Of a DNA stretch of 22,646 nt, positions 17,372 to 22,646 are shown piece after piece. Made by a program: the position numbers and the translations under genes. The DNA comes from an uncultured Pseudomonas sp. (GTDB lineage: Bacteria; Pseudomonadota; Gammaproteobacteria; Pseudomonadales; Pseudomonadaceae), in assembly GCF_946885885.1 (NCBI RefSeq), contig NZ_CAMPHN010000064.1, forward strand, positions 1-22,646, read 5' to 3'. Within the stretch, counting starts at the first letter, position 1. Every line of letters begins with the position of its first letter. The notes under the pieces were generated by a model, which was given only the letters and a program-made list of their open reading frames with translations, did no database searches and was not told the origin of the DNA.

Positions 17372-17591
17372 TTGCGCAATGGGCCTTAAGCTGAGAACGT
17401 TTCTTGGCTATCATAGGCCCCGCTTCAGGCAGGGCCGATCAATCGGCATTGTTACTTATTTTCCAGGGCCAGGCCACAATCGCGCGGATGTGTCCGTCGA
17501 GCTTCCCAGTCCCTAGAGAGCCTGTTAAAGACTCGCGAGTTGGGTCTTGAACAGGTTTTGAGCGTTTCCAACACTTCAGTGGAGAGATCCC
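17372..17591. promoter_or_regulatory. Divergent ppsR-ppsA control region
   Basis: This spacer must hold both promoters. CCTATGATAG read on the minus strand (17408-17417) gives a TATGAT -10-like box for ppsR, and the same site on the plus strand reads TATCAT (17409-17414), so the two promoters could overlap; -35 boxes are poor on both strands. GAGAACGTTTCT at 17393-17404 loosely resembles a Cra/FruR site, but too weakly to rely on. A stem-loop in the ppsA leader is listed separately. Confidence 0.35.
17521..17555 (+). promoter_or_regulatory. Stem-loop in the ppsA leader, attenuator-like
   Basis: CCTGTTAAAGAC (17521-17532) pairs with GTCTTGAACAGG (17544-17555) at 11 of 12 positions, and four T residues follow. 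A second palindrome, ACTCGCGAGT (17531-17540), overlaps the left arm and loop, so two alternative folds are possible. It lies 36 bases before the TTG start, suggesting a leader control element or weak attenuator. No known riboswitch is recognised. Confidence 0.4.
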
Positions 17592-19964
17592 TTGGTAGAG
17601 TACGTAGTTTCCCTCGATAAGCTCGGCAATCACGATGTTGAGCACGTAGGGGGCAAGAACGCCTCCCTGGGCGAGATGATCAGCAATCTTTCCGGCGCCG
17701 GTGTTTCGGTGCCCGGTGGTTTCGCCACCACAGCCCAAGCCTACCGAGACTTTCTCGACCTGAGCGGCTTGAACGATCAGATCCACGCCGCGCTGGACGC
17801 GCTGGATGTCGACGACGTCAATGCGCTGGCCAAAACCGGTGCGCAAATCCGCCAATGGGTGATGGACGCAGAACTTCCCGCCGAGTTGGACAAGCAAATC
17901 CGCAGCGCTTTCGCAGAGATGGCGGGCGGTAACGAACATATGGCCGTCGCCGTGCGCTCCTCGGCCACCGCCGAAGACCTGCCGGACGCTTCCTTTGCCG
18001 GCCAGCAGGAAACCTTCCTGAATATCCGCGGCGTCGACAACGTGATCCGCGCGGCCAAGGAAGTGTTCGCTTCGCTGTTCAACGACCGCGCTATCGCTTA
18101 CCGCGTGCACCAGGGCTTCGACCACAAGCTGGTTGCCTTGTCCGCCGGCGTGCAGCGCATGGTGCGTTCGGAAACCGGGACCGCCGGGGTGATGTTCACC
18201 CTCGACACCGAATCGGGCTTCCGTGACGTGGTGTTCATCACCGGCGCCTACGGCCTTGGTGAAACCGTTGTGCAGGGCGCGGTCAACCCCGACGAGTTCT
18301 ACGTGCACAAGCAAACCCTGGCAGCAGGGCGCCCGGCGATTCTGCGCCGCAACCTGGGCAGCAAAGCGATCAAGATGGTTTATGGCGAAGAAGCCAGTGC
18401 CGGAAAATCGGTCAAGGTGGTCGATGTCGAGCACGCCGACCGCGCGCGCTTCTGCTTGACCGATGCCGAAGTCAGCGAACTGGCCAAGCAAGCCATGATC
18501 ATCGAGAAGCACTATGGCCGGCCGATGGACATCGAGTGGGCGAAAGACGGCGACGACGGCCAGCTGTATATCGTTCAGGCCCGCCCGGAAACCGTGAAGA
18601 GCCGTTCCAGCGCCAACGTGATGGAGCGCTACTTGCTCAAGGAAACCGGCACCGTGCTGGTGGAAGGCCGCGCCATCGGGCAGAAAATCGGTGCGGGCAA
18701 GGTGCGGGTGATCAACGACGTATCGGAAATGGACAAAGTCCAGGCCGGTGACGTACTGGTTTCCGACATGACCGATCCGGACTGGGAACCGGTCATGAAG
18801 CGCGCCAGCGCCATCGTCACCAACCGCGGCGGGCGTACCTGCCATGCGGCGATCATCGCCCGCGAGCTGGGCATTCCGGCCGTGGTCGGTTGCGGTAACG
18901 CGACCCATGTATTGAAAGACGGGCAGGGCGTCACCGTTTCCTGCGCCGAGGGCGATACCGGCTTTATTTTCGAAGGCGAACTGGGCTTCGACATCCGCAA
19001 GAACTCGGTCGATGCCATGCCCGAACTGCCGTTCAAGATCATGATGAACGTCGGCAACCCGGATCGCGCCTTCGATTTCGCCCAATTGCCGAACGAAGGT
19101 GTGGGCTTGGCCCGCCTGGAGTTCATCATCAACCGCATGATCGGCGTGCACCCCAAGGCGTTGCTGAACTTCGCCGGCTTGCCGCCTGAGATCAAAGACA
19201 GCGTCGAGAAGCGCATCGCCGGTTACGACGATCCGGTCGGTTTCTATGTCGAGAAGCTGGTCGAAGGCATCAGCACCCTGGCCGCGGCGTTCTGGCCGAA
19301 GAAGGTCATCGTGCGCCTGTCGGACTTCAAGTCCAACGAATACGCCAACCTGATCGGCGGCAAACTCTACGAGCCGGAAGAAGAAAACCCGATGCTCGGT
19401 TTCCGTGGCGCTTCGCGCTATATCAGCGAATCCTTCCGCGATTGCTTCGAACTCGAATGCCGCGCGCTGAAAAAAGTGCGCAACGAGATGGGCCTGACCA
19501 ACGTCGAGATCATGGTGCCCTTCGTGCGGACCTTGGGCGAAGCCAGCCAAGTCGTCGATCTGCTGGCGCAGAACGGTCTGGCGCGCGGTCAGGATGGCCT
19601 CAAGGTCATCATGATGTGCGAGCTGCCATCCAACGCCATCTTGGCCGAAGAATTCCTCGAGTTCTTCGACGGCTTCTCCATCGGCTCCAACGATCTGACC
19701 CAGCTGACCCTGGGCCTGGACCGCGACTCCGGTATCGTCGCCCACCTGTTCGACGAGCGTAATCCGGCGGTCAAGAAGCTGCTGTCCAATGCCATCCAGG
19801 CTTGTAACAAAGCCGGCAAGTACATCGGTATTTGCGGTCAGGGCCCGTCGGATCACCCTGACTTGGCGAAATGGCTGATGGAGCAGGGTATCGAGAGCGT
19901 ATCGCTGAACCCGGATTCGGTGCTCGATACCTGGTTCTTCCTCTCGGAAGGCCAGAACGCCTGA
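17592..19964 (+). CDS. ppsA: Phosphoenolpyruvate synthase (pyruvate, water dikinase)
   Basis: 790 residues. It makes PEP, AMP and phosphate from pyruvate, ATP and water, allowing growth on pyruvate-yielding carbon sources. Domain order is an N-terminal ATP-binding domain (about 1-330, with [10 protein letters not shown] and [19 protein letters not shown]), a swivelling phosphohistidine domain with [18 protein letters not shown], and a C-terminal PEP/pyruvate TIM barrel with [12 protein letters not shown]. The catalytic His is His418, the regulatory Thr is Thr416 and the C-terminal Cys is Cys748. The start is TTG at 17592: GGAGAG at 17581-17586 is ideally placed and [11 protein letters not shown] is the usual PpsA beginning. 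Neighbouring ppsR is the regulator of this enzyme; the prp operon delivers its substrate pyruvate. Confidence 0.96.
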   Translation: MVEYVVSLDKLGNHDVEHVGGKNASLGEMISNLSGAGVSVPGGFATTAQAYRDFLDLSGLNDQIHAALDALDVDDVNALAKTGAQIRQWVMDAELPAELDKQIRSAFAEMAGGNEHMAVAVRSSATAEDLPDASFAGQQETFLNIRGVDNVIRAAKEVFASLFNDRAIAYRVHQGFDHKLVALSAGVQRMVRSETGTAGVMFTLDTESGFRDVVFITGAYGLGETVVQGAVNPDEFYVHKQTLAAGRPAILRRNLGSKAIKMVYGEEASAGKSVKVVDVEHADRARFCLTDAEVSELAKQAMIIEKHYGRPMDIEWAKDGDDGQLYIVQARPETVKSRSSANVMERYLLKETGTVLVEGRAIGQKIGAGKVRVINDVSEMDKVQAGDVLVSDMTDPDWEPVMKRASAIVTNRGGRTCHAAIIARELGIPAVVGCGNATHVLKDGQGVTVSCAEGDTGFIFEGELGFDIRKNSVDAMPELPFKIMMNVGNPDRAFDFAQLPNEGVGLARLEFIINRMIGVHPKALLNFAGLPPEIKDSVEKRIAGYDDPVGFYVEKLVEGISTLAAAFWPKKVIVRLSDFKSNEYANLIGGKLYEPEEENPMLGFRGASRYISESFRDCFELECRALKKVRNEMGLTNVEIMVPFVRTLGEASQVVDLLAQNGLARGQDGLKVIMMCELPSNAILAEEFLEFFDGFSIGSNDLTQLTLGLDRDSGIVAHLFDERNPAVKKLLSNAIQACNKAGKYIGICGQGPSDHPDLAKWLMEQGIESVSLNPDSVLDTWFFLSEGQNA

Positions 19965-19984
19965 TTTCTCCTTAATCTACTTGC

Positions 19985-20013
19985 AGGGTGGGGTTACGGC
20001 TCCGCCCTTTTTT
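19985..20013 (+). terminator. Rho-independent terminator after ppsA
   Basis: AGGGTGGGG (19985-19993) and CTCCGCCCT (20000-20008) form a 9-bp stem with two G-U pairs and a six-base loop, followed by six T residues ending at 20013. It lies 20 bases after the ppsA stop and just before the hydrolase gene. Confidence 0.85.
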
Positions 20014-20027
20014 GTGCCAGAGAGAAA

Positions 20028-21032
20028 ATGCAAAGTAGCAGCGAGCTATTCCCCGTCGCTTTGATCAGCGCGGAAATTCGTGGCGACCTGAGTGAGGACG
20101 TTTATCGTCTCAAGCCCGGCAATAGCCCCGATGCCAGCGTCGAGTTGGCGCTGACTCGCCTCGGTCGCGCCGATCATGAAACCCAGCGCGGTGTGCCGGT
20201 GATCCTGATACCCGGCAGTTTTTCCAATCGACGTTTCTGGTATTCGCCTAAAGGCATCGGCCTGGGCGCCTTTCTCGCGCGGGCCGGCTACGACGTGTGG
20301 ATCGCCGAGATGCGTGGGCATGGCTTGTCGCCGCGCAACCGCGACTACAAGCACAACAAGGTCAGCGACTATGTGCGTTACGACCTGCCGGCAATCGCCG
20401 ATTTCGTCTTCGAGCAGAACCCACAGAAAGCCCATTGGCTGGGCCATTCGCTGGGTGGCATCACCCTGGCCGGAGCATTGGGTGGCGGCTATCTGGAGCA
20501 GCAGCGAATCGCTTCTGTCAGCCTCTGCGGCGCTCAGATCAGCCGCGTCTACTGGCCGCTGAAGTTTCCGCCGCTGGAGTGGGGCAGCCGTTTGCTGCTC
20601 AAGCGCTTTTCACTGATCTCGGGGCCCAGATTCAAGCGCGGACCGGAGGACGAGCCGATTGGTCTGGCGCTGGAAAGTCTGCGCTGGCATGGCCTGTTCG
20701 GGCGTTTTGGCGATGCCGAGCGCGACTGGTGGGCGGGGCTCACCGAGGTCAAGGTGCCGGTGATGGCGGTCGCGGCGGTGGGCGATACGCAAGACCCGGC
20801 GTGGGCCTGTCGCAAACTCTTCGAGCAGTTCGGTTCGACGGTGTCGGAGTTCTTGTGCTTGGGCAAGAAGAACGGCTTTAGCGGCGACTTCGGTCATGTG
20901 GAAATGCTGGTCAGCAAAGAGGCGCAGCGCGAAGTCTGGCCGCTGGTCGAGCAATGGCTGCGCAAGAGTCCGCTGGTCGCCGCCCAAGTCGAGAGCACAG
21001 CCAGCATTTCGCCAGAGCCGGCATCCGGCTAA
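20028..21032 (+). CDS. Alpha/beta hydrolase fold protein (probable esterase/lipase)
   Basis: 334 residues. The nucleophile elbow is GHSLGG (139-144, Ser141), the oxyanion region lies near LIPGSFSNRRFW (60-71), the acid is probably Asp253 or Asp256 in VGDTQDP, and the catalytic His is His290 in GDFGHVEML. This completes a Ser-Asp-His triad. No signal peptide is evident, so it is likely cytoplasmic. The substrate is unknown. The same gene lies between ppsA and rraA in P. aeruginosa by my recollection (PA1771, probable esterase/lipase). It starts 15 bases after the ppsA terminator with an AGAGAGA site, so it probably depends on read-through or on a promoter within the ppsA end. Confidence 0.85.
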   Translation: MQSSSELFPVALISAEIRGDLSEDVYRLKPGNSPDASVELALTRLGRADHETQRGVPVILIPGSFSNRRFWYSPKGIGLGAFLARAGYDVWIAEMRGHGLSPRNRDYKHNKVSDYVRYDLPAIADFVFEQNPQKAHWLGHSLGGITLAGALGGGYLEQQRIASVSLCGAQISRVYWPLKFPPLEWGSRLLLKRFSLISGPRFKRGPEDEPIGLALESLRWHGLFGRFGDAERDWWAGLTEVKVPVMAVAAVGDTQDPAWACRKLFEQFGSTVSEFLCLGKKNGFSGDFGHVEMLVSKEAQREVWPLVEQWLRKSPLVAAQVESTASISPEPASG

Positions 21033-21115
21033 GATGCGGCGATAGGTATTTGAAGACGATGGCGTCGTCATTGCGCGGCGAGTTCCAGGTTCACTGTTAA
21101 CAAGGAGTTTCTCTC

Positions 21116-21604
21116 ATGCATTACATCACCCCCGATTTGTGCGACGCCTATCCGGAGTTGGTGCAGGTGGTCGAGCCGATGTTCAGCAATTTCGGCGGCC
21201 GCGATTCTTTCGGCGGCGAGATCGTCACCGTCAAATGTTTCGAGGACAACTCCCTGGTCAAGGAACAGGTCGAGCAGCCGGGGCAGGGCAAGGTGATGGT
21301 GGTCGATGGCGGCGCTTCCCTGCGCCGTGCATTGCTCGGCGACATGCTGGCGGAAAAAGCCGCGAAGAATGGCTGGGAAGGCATCGTGATTTACGGCTGC
21401 GTCCGCGATGTCGACGTGCTCGCTCAGACCAATCTAGGGATTCAGGCGCTGGCCAGCCACCCGATGAAAACCGATAAGCGCGGCATCGGCGATCTCAATG
21501 TCGCGGTCACCTTCGGCGGCGTCACCTTCCGTCCGGGCGAATACGTATACGCCGACAACAACGGCATCATCGTATCGCCCAGCGCGTTGAAGATGCCGGA
21601 ATAG
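21116..21604 (+). CDS. rraA: RraA family protein (RNase E activity regulator / HMG aldolase-like)
   Basis: 162 residues matching RraA, whose E. coli member binds RNase E and slows mRNA decay. The start ATG has AAGGAG at 21102-21107. Blocks [31 protein letters not shown] and NFGG-type [19 protein letters not shown] are family hallmarks. Asp76, then 20 residues, then Arg97-Asp98 forms the D-X20-R-D motif used by the related class II 4-hydroxy-4-methyl-2-oxoglutarate aldolases and oxaloacetate decarboxylases. To my recollection E. coli RraA has R-Q at that site. So this one could be an enzyme as well as, or instead of, an RNase E regulator. It lies 15 bases before the transporter gene, probably in one operon. 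Confidence 0.9.
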   Translation: MHYITPDLCDAYPELVQVVEPMFSNFGGRDSFGGEIVTVKCFEDNSLVKEQVEQPGQGKVMVVDGGASLRRALLGDMLAEKAAKNGWEGIVIYGCVRDVDVLAQTNLGIQALASHPMKTDKRGIGDLNVAVTFGGVTFRPGEYVYADNNGIIVSPSALKMPE

Positions 21605-21619
21605 GTGCCGACCGCGCAG

Positions 21620-22615
21620 ATGTACGAGCAAGAAAACGCCAACTGGGGACTGGTGCATGCGTTTGTCCTGGATGGACGAGGCGGCGTCAGGGCCATCGCG
21701 CAGGCACAGTTGGCAAATCTCGAGCTGAGCGAGCGGGAGAGCCTCTGGCTGCATTGGGACCGCGGTCACCCGCAGACCCAGTCCTGGCTGCGCCATGACA
21801 GCGGGCTGAGCGAATTCGCCTGCGATCTGTTGCTCGAAGAGAATACGCGCCCGCGGCTGCTGCCGTTGCCCGAGCATGAAATGCTGCTGTTTCTGCGTGG
21901 CGTCAACCTCAATCCGGGGGCCGAGCCCGAAGACATGGTCTCGGTGCGTATCTTCGCCAGCGCTCGCCGGGTGATTTCGCTGCGTTTGCGTCCCTTGCGC
22001 GCCACCGAAGAGCTGATCGCCGAATTGGCTGCCGGCAAAGGGCCGACATCCGCGTCCGAGTTGATGTTGAGCCTGGCGCACTACCTGACCGACAAGATCG
22101 AGAACCTGGTGACCGAGTTGTCCGAGCAGGTCGACGAGCAGGAAGAGCTGGTCGATGCCGAGGAGCGTTTGGTTCCCGACCATGCCAAGCTGTTGCAGCT
22201 GCGCCGCCGCGCGGCCAGCCTGCGGCGGTTTCTCGCGCCGCAGCGCGATATCTATGCGCAGTTGACGCGCAATCAACCGCCCTGGTTCGTCGCCGACGAT
22301 ACGGATTACTGGAATGAACTGAACAACCGCCTGACCCGTTATCTGGAAGAGCTGGAGTTGAGCCGCGAACGGGTCAACCTGGTTCTGGAGGCGGAGAGTC
22401 GGCGGATGGATCAGCGCATGAACCGCACCCTGTACCGTTTCGGTATCATCGCCGGGGTGTTCTTGCCCATGACCTTTCTCACCGGTCTGTTGGGGATCAA
22501 CGTCGGCGGTATCCCGGGGGCGGGTAGCCCATACGGTTTCGTTTTGGTCTGCCTGTTGATGGTGACGGTCGCCCTGGGGCAGTGGTGGTTACTGCGCCGT
22601 CTGCGCTGGGCCTGA
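21620..22615 (+). CDS. cmaX: CorA/ZntB-family transporter (CmaX-like)
   Basis: 331 residues from ATG 21620; GTG at 21605 directly after the rraA stop would add five. A large cytoplasmic N-terminal domain rich in acidic helices (EQVDEQEELVDAEERL) is followed by two C-terminal membrane helices (FGIIAGVFLPMTFLTGLLG and YGFVLVCLLMVTVALGQWWLL), the CorA plan. The signature between the helices is GIN rather than the GMN of CorA Mg channels, as in ZntB-type zinc transporters. It is predicted to be a pentameric inner-membrane protein. By position it corresponds to cmaX of P. aeruginosa, which heads cmaX-crfX-cmpX upstream of sigX and oprF. The window ends 31 bases later with no further feature seen. 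Confidence 0.87.
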   Translation: MYEQENANWGLVHAFVLDGRGGVRAIAQAQLANLELSERESLWLHWDRGHPQTQSWLRHDSGLSEFACDLLLEENTRPRLLPLPEHEMLLFLRGVNLNPGAEPEDMVSVRIFASARRVISLRLRPLRATEELIAELAAGKGPTSASELMLSLAHYLTDKIENLVTELSEQVDEQEELVDAEERLVPDHAKLLQLRRRAASLRRFLAPQRDIYAQLTRNQPPWFVADDTDYWNELNNRLTRYLEELELSRERVNLVLEAESRRMDQRMNRTLYRFGIIAGVFLPMTFLTGLLGINVGGIPGAGSPYGFVLVCLLMVTVALGQWWLLRRLRWA

Positions 22616-22646
22616 TGTGACTTGCCTACCCTTGAATTCGTCTAGC

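Noticed and set aside
17393..17404. Cra/FruR site before ppsA
   Set aside because: Only about 8 of 12 positions agree with the consensus as I remember it, too weak to list as a site.
17439..19856. An 805-codon open frame on the minus strand opposite ppsA
   Set aside because: Same GC-bias effect; the PpsA protein opposite is complete and strongly conserved.
1..22646. CRISPR array, tRNA or rRNA gene, prophage or toxin-antitoxin pair
   Set aside because: Both strands were read for spaced direct repeats, cloverleaf arms and small paired genes; none were found outside the repeats listed.

Overview
This window looks like Pseudomonas chromosome: GC-rich, with strong GC bias at third codon positions and with Pseudomonas-type gene order. 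From memory of P. aeruginosa PAO1, the order [retropepsin-like protease / transglutaminase-7TM / ATP-grasp ligase] ... ppsR, ppsA, alpha/beta hydrolase, rraA, cmaX matches the PA1766-PA1773 neighbourhood upstream of sigX and oprF. The extragenic repeats are also of Pseudomonas type. I cannot fix the species.

Layout. 1-119: C-terminal end of a GGDEF (diguanylate cyclase) gene. 118-475: a 358-bp non-coding element with 23-bp near-perfect terminal inverted repeats and nested internal palindromes (MITE-like). 590-6024: two overlapping genes for about 900-residue MalT-type LuxR regulators (P-loop NTPase, helical repeats, LuxR helix-turn-helix). 6164-9296, minus strand: a tight three-gene operon (secreted retropepsin-like aspartic protease, cysteine-free pseudo-transglutaminase with seven C-terminal membrane helices, ATP-grasp ligase) ending in a clear terminator. 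9518-9602: a control region with two TTGTCGACAA-type dyads around a sigma70-like promoter. 9607-16470: the 2-methylcitrate operon (GntR/FCD regulator, prpB, prpC, acnD, prpF), which breaks down propionyl-CoA to pyruvate and succinate. Repeats lie between acnD and prpF and at the prpF/ppsR junction. 16553-19964: divergent ppsR and ppsA, followed by a terminator. 20028-21032: alpha/beta hydrolase. 21116-22615: rraA and a CorA/ZntB-like transporter.

How the genes fit together. The prp operon yields pyruvate. PEP synthase converts pyruvate to PEP for gluconeogenesis, and PpsR switches that enzyme on and off, so the centre of the window holds a propionate-to-gluconeogenesis set. In my recollection of PAO1 the prp genes lie elsewhere (around PA0792-PA0797), so this prp block appears to sit inside an otherwise conserved neighbourhood, with a repeat at its right edge. 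The least understood module is the protease / pseudo-transglutaminase / ATP-grasp operon. Its parts are predicted to lie in the periplasm, the inner membrane and the cytoplasm, which suggests an envelope peptide-ligation and processing system with unknown substrate. The MITE-like element and the repeat that supplies the stop codons of both prpF and ppsR are the most unusual non-coding structures.
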